DNA of 64,000 nt from Pseudomonas fluorescens (GTDB lineage: Bacteria > Pseudomonadota > Gammaproteobacteria > Pseudomonadales > Pseudomonadaceae), in the NCBI RefSeq assembly GCF_003732425.1, contig NZ_MOBX01000013.1:744001-808000 (forward strand), in the 5' to 3' direction. The position numbers and the translations under genes were made by a program. Positions 1-7,076 of this stretch are shown here, one piece after another (position 1 is the first letter of the stretch; each line of letters opens with the position of its first letter). The notes beneath the pieces are model-generated. The model saw only the letters and a list, made by a program, of their open reading frames with translations. It was not told where the DNA came from and searched no databases.

Positions 1-416
1 TTCAGTTCCGGCAGTGCCGCCGGCCATTGATTGGGGCCTTGCAGCCGCGCCCAAAACGGGCTGTCCGCCTGCAAGGGCAGCGCCTCGCGCTCGGCGCCCA
101 GATCGAACTGTTCACGCAGATCGGGCTGGCCACGGGTGATCTCCGAAGCGGCACGGTTGTACCCGCGAAAGTGCGGTGAGTTGATCATGCCGACGGCGGT
201 TTTGTCGCTGTCGGGCAAAGCGAAGAACTGTCGGGCGTGGGCCTGTACCTGCTTGAGCAAGTCGCTGTCGATACCGTGACCGGTGAGGTAGAAGAACCCT
301 ACATCGCGGGCGGCGTGGCGCAGGTTTTCAAGAAATTCGTACCGCTGCTGCGCCGTGCCTTCGAACAGCGACAGATCCAGCGTCGGCAATGTGGTGATGT
401 CGAGGGTATGCGGCAT
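1..416 (-). CDS. 2-oxoglutarate/Fe(II)-dependent oxygenase, isopenicillin N synthase family (partial)
   Basis: The 5' part of a gene running off the left edge; 138 N-terminal residues are visible, starting MPHTLDITTLPTLDLS. It matches the DIOX_N segment of isopenicillin-N-synthase-like non-haem iron oxygenases: the early aromatic-rich VGFFYLTGHG stretch near residue 38, a QFFALPD motif near residue 62, and a FRGYNRAA motif near residue 83. The HxD...H iron triad lies beyond the edge, so activity and substrate cannot be judged. The start is the ATG with codons in frame through the whole segment; upstream DNA is non-coding. Family assignment is from remembered sequence pattern; the substrate is unknown. 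Confidence 0.8.
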   Translation of the reverse strand, partial: MPHTLDITTLPTLDLSLFEGTAQQRYEFLENLRHAARDVGFFYLTGHGIDSDLLKQVQAHARQFFALPDSDKTAVGMINSPHFRGYNRAASEITRGQPDLREQFDLGAEREALPLQADSPFWARLQGPNQWPAALPEL

Positions 417-855
417 GATTCACTCCCGTGTGAATCAAACCTGAAGAACCTGTGATCGATTCAGCGTGCGCCGTCATGGCAATCGGGGTCTATCGGTTTG
501 ATGCGTGTTGATTCGTCGTTGAGACAAAACTAAACGATCTTAAAAAAGCGTAGCCAATATCTTTTTCGCATTACCTTAGGCCTGATTTCCCCTCTCCCCA
601 GCCCTCTCCCGAGGGAGAGGGAGCCGACCGCGTCGTCCTGCGTTAGACATCGACCTGAAAAAGCGTGTTGATTATGGATTCAGCAAAAATCGTTCAGGTC
701 GGCGTAGCGTTTAAGATCACCTCGGTCAGCCCCTCTGCCTCCAGAAGAACGTTGGAGTGAGGGCTTTAAACTATGCCTACACTCGCCGAAGAAATGGCCT
801 ACGCAACCAAGAAATCAAATATATAAAAATCCTACTTTTGACAGCCTTTAAAGAA
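417..855. other. non-coding stretch with one repeat element
   Basis: No open frame here has a convincing ribosome site or a protein-like composition. The stretch holds a repeat element described separately. The AT-rich segment before it presumably carries the promoter of the leftward oxygenase gene, but I see no clear -35/-10 pair. A frame of 64 codons reading rightward across the end of this stretch runs through the terminator of the opposite strand and is judged spurious. Confidence 0.5.
590..763. repeat. MITE/REPIN-like element, copy 1 (diverged)
   Basis: The left end reads CCCTCTCCCCAGCCCTCTCC followed by a short GGGAGAGGG hairpin and GAGCCGA. The right end carries a decayed CGGTCAGCCCCTCT and closes with GGAGTGAGGG, inverse to the left end. 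The same two ends bound elements near 24.5, 40.3 and 41.4 kb, with different or related cores. Such ends are common in Pseudomonas intergenic DNA. No coding capacity. Confidence 0.6.
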
Positions 856-892
856 CAAAAAAAGCCCGTTCCAGTCGAAACTGAAACGGGCT
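856..892 (-). terminator. intrinsic terminator of the small toxin-like gene
   Basis: Read on the minus strand, this is a stem of about 14 bp (outer arms AAGCCCGTT and AACGGGCTT, inner CAGT/ACTG with one G-U) closed by a stable TTCG tetraloop and followed by a run of seven T. It begins about 20 nt after the stop codon of the 32-residue gene. This is one of the strongest terminators in the window and marks the gene as a real transcript unit. Confidence 0.85.
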
Positions 893-911
893 TCTCCCAC
901 CTCAACGGCCG

Positions 912-1010
912 TTACTTCAGGTCGTCAAAATGGTCTCGCAGGAACTCGTAAAAGCGAAATGCTTTAAACAATCTCCATACAAGGCTCAGCGTACGCAGCA
1001 ACAGCTTCAT
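912..1010 (-). CDS. 32-residue hydrophobic peptide, candidate type I toxin
   Basis: Encodes a 32-residue peptide, MKLLLRTLSLVWRL followed by FKAFRFYEFLRDHFDDLK. Residues 1-24 are hydrophobic with regularly spaced Arg/Lys, so they can form an amphipathic helix; the tail is charged. A strong GGAGG lies 9 nt before the ATG but inside a hairpin. A strong terminator follows the stop. The leader of roughly 200 nt carries a 17-nt site perfectly complementary to the 5' end of a divergent small RNA. Size, composition and layout resemble TisB, ZorO, ShoB and DinQ, which depolarise the inner membrane, although there is no obvious sequence identity to them. It is too short to be found by length-based gene calling. 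The function is inference. Confidence 0.65.
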   Translation of the reverse strand: MKLLLRTLSLVWRLFKAFRFYEFLRDHFDDLK

Positions 1011-1014
1011 ACGT

Positions 1015-1040
1015 TTTGGCCTCCAGGGCTGGGGGCCAAA
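1015..1040 (-). promoter_or_regulatory. hairpin sequestering the toxin Shine-Dalgarno site
   Basis: In the minus-strand mRNA, UUUGGCC pairs with GGCCAAA around an inner CCA/UGG helix. The GGAGG at 1020-1024 lies in the 3' arm, so ribosomes could not bind it directly. In tisB the same arrangement forces 30S subunits to load at an upstream standby site. Confidence 0.6.
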
Positions 1041-1083
1041 CCTCCGGCAAGCTTACCGGACCATGCTTGCCTTCAGCCTAAAT

Positions 1084-1100
1084 GTCAGTTCGGCTAGTGA
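1084..1100 (-). promoter_or_regulatory. predicted antitoxin-RNA target in the toxin leader
   Basis: The plus strand reads GTCAGTTCGGCTAGTGA, identical over 17 nt to 1384-1400. The minus-strand mRNA is therefore perfectly complementary to the first bases of the divergent small RNA. Identity resumes beyond single mismatches on each side. The site is 74-90 nt upstream of the toxin start codon, where a ribosome standby site would be expected. Confidence 0.65.
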
Positions 1101-1116
1101 GGCGGCCGGTTGAAAA

Positions 1117-1164
1117 CCCTCTGAGCCAATCATCCCGGCACGGGTGCAAAACCGTGTCAGAGGG
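1117..1164 (-). promoter_or_regulatory. stable stem-loop in the toxin leader
   Basis: CCCTCTGA and TCAGAGGG form an 8-bp outer stem enclosing a second helix (GGCACGG with CCGTGTC on the plus strand). It would lie in the 5' part of the toxin mRNA. The inner helix pairs slightly better as plus-strand RNA (G-U against A-C), so a plus-strand transcript is not excluded. Confidence 0.45.
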
Positions 1165-1223
1165 AATGAAACCGTTAAGTTTCCAGCCAGACCTCACCGC
1201 AGAGCCAACACCTGAGCGCCGAC

Positions 1224-1251
1224 ATCATAACCTTCAATTAATGGGTCTCAC
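1224..1251 (-). promoter_or_regulatory. candidate promoter of the toxin mRNA
   Basis: TATGAT (5/6 to the -10 consensus) lies 16 nt from GTGAGA (4/6 to the -35) on the minus strand. It would start an mRNA near 1216 with a leader of about 205 nt. A weaker alternative, TTGAAC with a 17-nt spacer to TTTATT, overlaps the palindrome at 1292-1310. Confidence 0.35.
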
Positions 1252-1291
1252 GCAGAGAGAATTCTCGCTTTTGTAAAACGTTATTTCTGTC

Positions 1292-1310
1292 TGTTTATCT
1301 GAAATAAACA
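1292..1310. promoter_or_regulatory. palindrome between the toxin and antitoxin promoters
   Basis: TGTTTAT and ATAAACA are perfect inverted arms around CTGAA. It lies between the two divergent promoters and could be an operator. It does not fit a LexA box (CTG-N10-CAG), which controls tisB in E. coli. Confidence 0.4.
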
Positions 1311-1346
1311 AGCCTGGAAAAAATCGTTCAAAAGACCAGATTACCG

Positions 1347-1375
1347 TTGCAAGGTGGCACCAAGGCTCATACTAT
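1347..1375 (+). promoter_or_regulatory. promoter of the antitoxin small RNA
   Basis: TTGCAA and TACTAT are separated by exactly 17 nt. Transcription would begin about 7 nt downstream, near 1382. That puts the target-complementary sequence at the very 5' end of the RNA. Confidence 0.55.
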
Positions 1376-1381
1376 CCTCAC

Positions 1382-1465
1382 ACGTCAGTTCGGCTAGTGA
1401 AGCATCAAACCTCGACCGCAAACCGAGGTTTGCAAAAGAACCGCCCCGCAAAGGCGGTTTTTTTT
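1382..1465 (+). ncRNA. candidate antisense antitoxin RNA of about 84 nt
   Basis: The predicted RNA begins with a single-stranded stretch, ACGTCAGTTCGGCTAGTGA. A hairpin follows (AAACCTCG/CGAGGTTT, about 1407-1431), then a terminator hairpin (AACCGCC/GGCGGTT, 1439-1456) with a run of eight T. Its first bases pair without mismatch over 17 nt with the leader of the divergent 32-residue gene. IstR-1 of E. coli has the same design: divergent, short, target complement at the free 5' end, terminator at the 3' end. The terminator may also serve the leftward MarR-GNAT gene. No expression evidence is available from sequence. Confidence 0.6.
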
Positions 1466-1513
1466 CGCCTGGAAATCAACGGTTACCGCTGACTCAGGCG
1501 GGTACGGAAAAGA

Positions 1514-2437
1514 TCACAACGCCCGCGCCCACGTCTGACTCACCAAATCCTTGCCAAAGCTGTGAATCGCTTCCTCCTCCACCAACTCAAACCCGGCCTT
1601 CTGATAAATCTTGCGCGCAGCCGTCAGGTTGCTTGTCGTCCACAAGGTCATGTGCTTGTAGCCAATCTGCCGGGCAAAGCGCAGGCACTCCTCGACCAGA
1701 CGACTGCCAATACCCAGGCCCCGCGCGCTGGCGTCGACGTAGAGCATGCGCAGTTTGGCGGTGGTGGCGTCCTGGCGGACGATGAACACGGAGCCGATGA
1801 CCTTGCCGTCCTTTTCCGCAATCCAGCAGCGCTCACAGGTGGGATCGTAATCGCGCAGGTACTTGGCGACCACCTCCGCCACCAACGCCTCGAACTGCGA
1901 ATTCCAGCCGTATTCGCGGGTATACAGTGCGGCTTGCTGTTGCATCACCGTGCCCATGTCGCCGGGCTGCGGATCGCGTAACACGTAAGTCGAGTCCTTA
2001 TTGCCTTCCAACAGCGTCTGGATCAGCGTCATGGCGCCACTCAGTTGCTTCTGCTGCGGTTCAGGCAATCGCTCGAGCATGGCGACGATCTGTTCGCGGG
2101 AGGCCTTTTCCAGCGGGATCAGGATTTCGCGGCCCAGGTCGGTAAGGTGCAATTGCGCAGCGCGGGCGTCCGTGGGCGACGGGACTTTCTGGATCAGGCC
2201 GCGCTTCTCGAAACCACTGATAATCCGGCTCATGTAGCCGGCATCCAGCCCCAGCATCTGGCGCAGATCAGCGCTGGTCAGGTCGCCACGCGAGGCCAGC
2301 TCATAAAGGATCCGCAGCTCGGTCAGCGAGTAATCGCTTTGCAGCAGATGCTCCTGCAATACGCCGATCTGATGGGTGTAGAAGCGATTGAAGCCGCGCA
2401 CGACGTCGGCTTGCGCGAGAAGATGGCTGCTGGACAT
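1514..2437 (-). CDS. MarR-type regulator fused to GNAT N-acetyltransferase
   Basis: A bifunctional protein of 307 residues. Residues 1-145 form a MarR winged-helix domain (recognition region near LTSADLRQMLGLDAGYMSR, residues 52-70). Residues 150-305 form a GNAT fold with the acetyl-CoA loop RGLGIGSRL near residue 238 and a terminal F-G-K-D strand. MarR-GNAT fusions are a known architecture in which ligand sensing and acetylation are linked; the small-molecule substrate is not predictable. The gene stands alone. A perfect 13-bp inverted repeat immediately before the start suggests autorepression. The start ATG directly follows that operator region. Confidence 0.9.
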   Translation of the reverse strand: MSSSHLLAQADVVRGFNRFYTHQIGVLQEHLLQSDYSLTELRILYELASRGDLTSADLRQMLGLDAGYMSRIISGFEKRGLIQKVPSPTDARAAQLHLTDLGREILIPLEKASREQIVAMLERLPEPQQKQLSGAMTLIQTLLEGNKDSTYVLRDPQPGDMGTVMQQQAALYTREYGWNSQFEALVAEVVAKYLRDYDPTCERCWIAEKDGKVIGSVFIVRQDATTAKLRMLYVDASARGLGIGSRLVEECLRFARQIGYKHMTLWTTSNLTAARKIYQKAGFELVEEEAIHSFGKDLVSQTWARAL

Positions 2438-2454
2438 GGCAGATACCCGGATAA

Positions 2455-2488
2455 TTGCTTAAGGCAACTATATATTTGCCTTAAGCAA
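2455..2488 (-). promoter_or_regulatory. palindromic operator of the MarR-GNAT gene
   Basis: TTGCTTAAGGCAA and TTGCCTTAAGCAA are perfect inverted arms separated by CTATATAT, which can double as a -10 region. The site ends 18 nt before the start codon. MarR dimers typically bind such repeats over their own promoters. Confidence 0.75.
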
Positions 2489-2504
2489 CCATGTCAACAG
2501 AAAG

Positions 2505-2780
2505 CTATCGGCACTTGGCCAACACCACCTGACAGGTGTCCGGCGTGCCACCGGAGCGCCCGGCATAACGAATACAGTTGTTCATCGACTTCTGCCGGGC
2601 CATGTTCAAACTGGAGCCCCACGCCAGACCGCCCTCGCCCACCGTCGGCAAGGCTTTGGCATAGCAGGCATCGCCAACACCCGACGGCGGATAGTGTTTT
2701 CGGCTGGAGCAGCCTGCGACAAGCGTCAGGCTGAGGCCGATCAAGGTAAGCATGCCCCAGAGCGAGCATCGGTTGAGCAT
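2505..2780 (-). CDS. small lipoprotein of unknown function
   Basis: Encodes 91 residues. A type II signal peptide ends in a lipobox LVAGC with the lipidated Cys at residue 24, followed by Ser-Ser, which suggests outer-membrane sorting. The mature part has four further Cys residues, which could form disulfides in the periplasm, and no domain I recognise. The lipobox decides this frame over an overlapping frame of similar length. It may form its own unit between the MarR-GNAT gene and the divergent AraC gene. Confidence 0.75.
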   Translation of the reverse strand: MLNRCSLWGMLTLIGLSLTLVAGCSSRKHYPPSGVGDACYAKALPTVGEGGLAWGSSLNMARQKSMNNCIRYAGRSGGTPDTCQVVLAKCR

Positions 2781-2895
2781 CGTGTTTCACCTGCCGACAA
2801 AGGGGTCATGACCTGCAGAGTCTAGCCCCCTCACCTGCACAAATCTTCTAAACGTCGATGATCATTGCGCGGTATTTTATGGGGCCGCACCTTCA

Positions 2896-3753
2896 ATGGC
2901 GAACTCTGGAGCCTTCGTGGATAAACGCAACTGGATCGAGCTGTCCCAGGATGTCGACACCGGGATTGAATCGATTCGTGCTCATTTTCAGGGACATGCC
3001 TACGATCCGCACTGGCATGACAGTTTCCTCGTCGGCGTTACCGAGCAAGGTGTGCAGCAATTCAATTGTCGCCGTGTGCGCCATCGCAGTACGCCGGGCA
3101 ACGTGTTCCTGCTGGAGCCGGGGGAAATCCACGATGGCCTGGCGCCAACCGAGGAAGGTTTTACCTACTCGATGCTCTACCTCGATCCGCACTGGCTGGA
3201 GCGTGAAATGCACGCGCTGTTCGAAGACGCACCGTCCGACAGCCAGCCCGGTTTTGCCGACACGCTGAGTCAGGACCCGCGTCTGGCCACAGCGATCAGT
3301 CACGCTTTCCATGCGTTGCATGAGGGTGATCTGCGCATCGTCCGGCAGACCGCCGTCGACGGGTTGCTGAGCTCGCTCACGCGCCATCTCGACTGGCGCA
3401 AGCGCCAGGTTTTCGATCCGCGCCTGCCGTTGGTGGCGCAACTGGCGCGGGATTATCTGCATGCGCATACCTATGAAGATATCGGCCTCGATGACCTGGC
3501 ACGGGTCTGCGGGGTGGACCGTTTCCGTCTGAGCCGAGCGTTCAAGTCAGCCTTTGGCCTGGCGCCGCACGCCTACCTGATCCAGTTGCGCCTGGCCAAG
3601 GCGCGGCAGTTGCTGGCCCGGGGGGAGACGCCGGCGCAGGTGGCGAGTGTGCTTGGTTTCGCCGATCAGAGTCACCTGGGTCGCTGGTTCCGCCGCGCCT
3701 ACCAACTCACCCCCGCCGACTACCGCAAGCGCTGCTCAAACCTTCCAGACTGA
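2896..3753 (+). CDS. AraC family transcriptional regulator
   Basis: Encodes 285 residues. The N-terminal half is a cupin-type AraC-binding domain: HWHDSFLVGV near residue 38 and a GNVFLLEPGEIHDG turn near residue 70, with His residues suited to ligand or metal contact. The C-terminal 100 residues carry two helix-turn-helix motifs (DDLARVCGVDRFRLSRAFK near 200, then VASVLGFADQSHLGRWFRR near 250). The LysE-type exporter gene begins 54 nt downstream on the same strand, so it is the likely target. This regulator-exporter pairing is common in Pseudomonas. The effector is unknown, probably an amino acid or derivative. Confidence 0.9.
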   Translation: MANSGAFVDKRNWIELSQDVDTGIESIRAHFQGHAYDPHWHDSFLVGVTEQGVQQFNCRRVRHRSTPGNVFLLEPGEIHDGLAPTEEGFTYSMLYLDPHWLEREMHALFEDAPSDSQPGFADTLSQDPRLATAISHAFHALHEGDLRIVRQTAVDGLLSSLTRHLDWRKRQVFDPRLPLVAQLARDYLHAHTYEDIGLDDLARVCGVDRFRLSRAFKSAFGLAPHAYLIQLRLAKARQLLARGETPAQVASVLGFADQSHLGRWFRRAYQLTPADYRKRCSNLPD

Positions 3754-3807
3754 CGCACGTCGACTGGCGATCATGGATGCCTGTTTTCATTTCAGGGAAT
3801 CCGGAAC

Positions 3808-4404
3808 ATGGCGTCATTATTGCCCTTTCTGCTGTTTGCATTCGTTGCCTCGATCACGCCGGGGCCGACCAATATTCTGGTGTTGAGCCACAGTTCGCGC
3901 CAAGGCTTGCTTGCCACGCTGCCGATCATTTTTGGCGCCTGCGCGGCGGCGGCGCTGATTGTGTTGGTGGTCGGCCTCGGTGCCGGCGAGACCCTGCTGC
4001 GCTACCCGCGCGTGCAGCAAGCCATGGCCTGGGGCGGTGTGCTCTGGTTGAGCTGGCTGGCGTGGCAGATCTTTCGCAGCACGCCGCCATCGCTGGACCC
4101 TACGGATACGCAGGAAGAAGGTTTCAGCGTGCTCGGCGCCGCCCTGCTGCAACTGGTCAATCCGAAGGTGTGGATGATGGCGGTGGCAGTGGTCAGCGTG
4201 TTTGTCGGCGGTGGCGACAAGACCCTGCGCTTGCTGGTGTTGTCACTGGCGTTTCTGCTGGTGTCGCTGCCGTGCATGACGTTCTGGGCATTGCTGGGTG
4301 TGGGCAGCGCGCGGTTGATGGGTTCGCCGAAAGCGTTCAAGCGAATGAACGCGGCACTGGCATTGTTGCTGCTGCTTTCGGCTTGGCTGACTGTCCTGGC
4401 TTAA
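3808..4404 (+). CDS. LysE/RhtB family amino-acid exporter
   Basis: Encodes 198 residues with about six membrane spans. The family signature SITPGPTNILVLSHSSRQG is at residues 15-33. LysE/RhtB proteins export amino acids or related compounds with the proton gradient; the substrate cannot be named from sequence. The gene follows the AraC gene on the same strand and is probably co-transcribed or controlled by it. Length is typical of the family. Confidence 0.9.
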   Translation: MASLLPFLLFAFVASITPGPTNILVLSHSSRQGLLATLPIIFGACAAAALIVLVVGLGAGETLLRYPRVQQAMAWGGVLWLSWLAWQIFRSTPPSLDPTDTQEEGFSVLGAALLQLVNPKVWMMAVAVVSVFVGGGDKTLRLLVLSLAFLLVSLPCMTFWALLGVGSARLMGSPKAFKRMNAALALLLLLSAWLTVLA

Positions 4405-4425
4405 CAACACATTCAATGGCCACTA

Positions 4426-5196
4426 TCAGGGTGAAGTGGCCTGCCGATACTCGCGCGGGGTAAACCCGGTAGACGCTTTGAACTGGCGGGTAAACGCGCT
4501 GTGATCGGTGTAGCCGCATTGCAGCGCCACGTCGGTTATCGGCAAGTCGGTGTGCAGCAATCGATGCGCGTGTTCGAGGCGTACTTTCTGGATCATCTGC
4601 CGTGGCGTCAGGTGGAACACCCGTTTGCAGTAACGCTCCAGTTGCGCCACGGAAATACCGGCGATGCGGGTCAGTTCACCGAGGGTGACGCGGCGATTGA
4701 AGTTGGCGCGAATATGCTCATCGACAGCCGCCAGCCGCTCAAATGCCGGATGGGTTTCGCTGGCCGATTGCAGGTCCACCGAAATCCCCGCCAGACCAAT
4801 AATCATCCCGTCGCGGTTGTACAGTGGCTGCTTGTGCGTCAAGCACCAGCCCGGTTCGCGGCTGCCATACAGATGCAGCTCGAGCTGATCCTCCAGTACA
4901 AAGCCCTCCTCCAGCACCTTGCGATCCTGCTCCGTATAGCCCGGCCCGAGTTGCGCCGGGAATACTTGCGCGCTGGTCTTGCCCAATAACGGACGCAAAT
5001 CCTTCAAGCCACAGCGCTGCACCAGCGTGCGGTTGGCGAGTACGTAACGGGCCTGCACATCCTTGATGAAAATCGCCGCGTTGGGGATCACATCGAGCAT
5101 CGGCAACAACAGCGCCGCGCCGGCCAACAGCTCCTCCAGTGTCTGCGGACGCTGGCCATCCACGCCTTGAGCCAGGATCGAAAACGCCTGCTGCAT
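4426..5196 (-). CDS. PAS-containing AraC regulator of hydroxyproline catabolism
   Basis: Encodes 256 residues from the ATG at 5196, which has GAGGGGA about 6 nt upstream. The frame stays open beyond it, but that extension overlaps the divergent permease gene. Residues 25-140 form a PAS domain (FIKDVQARYVLANRTLV), and the last 100 residues carry paired AraC helix-turn-helix motifs (LGELTRIAGISVAQLERYCKR; ITDVALQCGYTDHSAFTR). It lies divergently beside the hydroxyproline permease and enzymes, the same place as PP_1260 in P. putida (recalled) and as the activator LhpR functionally. Role as activator of the neighbouring operon is inference from context. Confidence 0.85.
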   Translation of the reverse strand: MQQAFSILAQGVDGQRPQTLEELLAGAALLLPMLDVIPNAAIFIKDVQARYVLANRTLVQRCGLKDLRPLLGKTSAQVFPAQLGPGYTEQDRKVLEEGFVLEDQLELHLYGSREPGWCLTHKQPLYNRDGMIIGLAGISVDLQSASETHPAFERLAAVDEHIRANFNRRVTLGELTRIAGISVAQLERYCKRVFHLTPRQMIQKVRLEHAHRLLHTDLPITDVALQCGYTDHSAFTRQFKASTGFTPREYRQATSP

Positions 5197-5428
5197 CAAA
5201 GATTCCCCTCGTAACGTGGACAGACCAAGTGCCCGCCATGCGCCGTTTGCACTGAAGATTGCAGCATCGTTCACGACGTGTCGAGGGCCATGATTCATAG
5301 GTGCCATTGTGCCGATTTCGTCATCGAACCCGGCAAAAAGCATCAATCGCCGCGAGGTCAATGAGTTCAAAGTCTGGCCGTCCCAGTGACACAACTGCCT
5401 ATCCAATAACTCACAAGAAGGCGATGCC

Positions 5429-7054
5429 ATGTCAGGCCAAGGCAAGTTCAAAAAACAGCTTTCACTGATTGACCTCACATTTATCGGGCTGGGGGCGATC
5501 TTCGGTTCCGGCTGGTTGTTCGCGGCCAGTCATGTGTCCGCGATTGCCGGGCCGGCGGGGATTTTTTCCTGGCTGCTGGGCGGCTTCGCCGTGTTGTTGC
5601 TGGGCATCGTTTACTGCGAACTGGGCGCCGCATTACCGCGCGCCGGCGGCGTGGTGCGTTACCCGGTGTACTCCCACGGGCCGCTGCTCGGCTACCTGAT
5701 GGGCTTCATCACCCTGATTGCGTTTTCCAGTCTGGTGGCGATCGAAGTGGTTGCCTCGCGCCAATACGCAGCGGCATGGTTTCCCGGCCTGACCAAGGCC
5801 GGCACCGGTGATCCGACGATTCTCGGTTGGCTGGTGCAGTTCGGTCTGCTCTGCGTGTTCTTCCTGCTCAACTACCGCAGCGTGAAGACCTTCGCCAAGG
5901 CGAACAATCTGGTCAGCGTGTTCAAGTTCATCGTGCCGTTGCTGGTGATCGGCGTGCTGTTCACCTTCTTCAAACCGGCCAACTTCGAGGTGCAAGGCTT
6001 CGCCCCGTTCGGTCTGTCCGGCGTGGAAATGGCCGTGTCGGCGGGCGGCATCATCTTCGCCTATCTGGGCCTGACGCCGATCATCTCGGTGGCCAGTGAA
6101 GTGAAGAATCCGCAGCGCACTATTCCCATTGCGTTGATCCTCTCGGTGCTGCTGTCGACACTGATTTACGTGCTGCTGCAAATGGCCTTTCTCGGCAGCA
6201 TTCCGACGGAAATGCTCGCCAACGGCTGGGCCGGTATCAGCAAGGAATTTGCTCTGCCGTATCGCGACATCGCGCTGGCGCTGGGCGTGGGCTGGCTGGC
6301 GTATCTGGTGGTCGCCGACGCGGTGATCTCCCCAAGCGGCTGCGGCAACATCTACATGAACGCCACCCCGCGGGTGATCTACGGCTGGGCGCAGACCGGG
6401 ACCTTCTTCAAGGTCTTTACCCACATCGATGAAAAGTCCGGCATCCCGCGCCCGGCGCTGTGGCTGACCTTCGCCCTGTCGGTGTTCTGGACCTTGCCGT
6501 TCCCGTCGTGGGAAGCGCTGATCAACGTCGTCTCCGCCGCGCTGGTGTTGAGCTACGCCGTGGCGCCCGTGTCTGTCGCAGCACTGCGCCGCAATGCGCC
6601 AGACATGCCGCGGCCATTCAGGGTCAAGTGCATGGGCGTGCTCGGGCCGGTGTCGTTCATCATCGCCGCGCTGATCGTCTACTGGTCGGGCTGGAGCACC
6701 GTGTCGTGGCTGCTCGGCCTGCAGATCCTGATGTTCGTGGTGTACCTGCTGTGCGGTCGTTTTGTGCCGACCGCCCACCTGAATCTGGCGCGCCAGGTGC
6801 GCTCCTCGGCGTGGCTGATCGCCTTCTACGCAGTGACCATCGTGCTGTCGAAACTCGGCACCTTCGGTGGCCTGGGCATCCTCGCTCATCCGTTCGACAC
6901 CCTTGTCGTCGCCGCTTGTGCCACCGGCATTTACTACTGGGGCGCGGCGACCGGTGTACCGGCGCATCTGCTGCGTCTGGAAGAGGACGATGAAGAAAGC
7001 GAAATCGCTGCCCCCGCCTCGACCGTATCGGCGCGCCCTGCCGGCGCCTACTGA
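5429..7054 (+). CDS. APC family permease, probable hydroxyproline transporter
   Basis: Encodes 541 residues with about 12-14 hydrophobic spans, starting [18 protein letters not shown]. It has the amino acid/polyamine/organocation family glycine signature [14 protein letters not shown] at residues 18-31. It is first in a rightward operon whose next gene starts 22 nt after its stop and encodes hydroxyproline epimerase. Uptake of trans-4-hydroxy-L-proline is therefore likely. The same order (regulator, permease, epimerase, deaminase, aldehyde dehydrogenase, FAD enzyme) is known from P. putida PP_1260-PP_1255 (recalled). It extends past the usual ~450 residues with a charged tail. Confidence 0.88.
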   Translation: MSGQGKFKKQLSLIDLTFIGLGAIFGSGWLFAASHVSAIAGPAGIFSWLLGGFAVLLLGIVYCELGAALPRAGGVVRYPVYSHGPLLGYLMGFITLIAFSSLVAIEVVASRQYAAAWFPGLTKAGTGDPTILGWLVQFGLLCVFFLLNYRSVKTFAKANNLVSVFKFIVPLLVIGVLFTFFKPANFEVQGFAPFGLSGVEMAVSAGGIIFAYLGLTPIISVASEVKNPQRTIPIALILSVLLSTLIYVLLQMAFLGSIPTEMLANGWAGISKEFALPYRDIALALGVGWLAYLVVADAVISPSGCGNIYMNATPRVIYGWAQTGTFFKVFTHIDEKSGIPRPALWLTFALSVFWTLPFPSWEALINVVSAALVLSYAVAPVSVAALRRNAPDMPRPFRVKCMGVLGPVSFIIAALIVYWSGWSTVSWLLGLQILMFVVYLLCGRFVPTAHLNLARQVRSSAWLIAFYAVTIVLSKLGTFGGLGILAHPFDTLVVAACATGIYYWGAATGVPAHLLRLEEDDEESEIAAPASTVSARPAGAY

Positions 7055-7076
7055 AATCATCCAAGGGGACATGTTC

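Noticed and set aside
1117..1164. Possible cobalamin or other known riboswitch
   Set aside because: The conserved boxes of known classes are absent; only a stem-loop is supported.
1082..1276. A 64-codon frame on the plus strand opposite the toxin leader
   Set aside because: It has no ribosome site, a Pro/Arg-rich random composition, and lies in a region better explained as structured non-coding RNA.
1292..1310. LexA (SOS) box for the toxin gene
   Set aside because: The CTG-N10-CAG spacing is not met.
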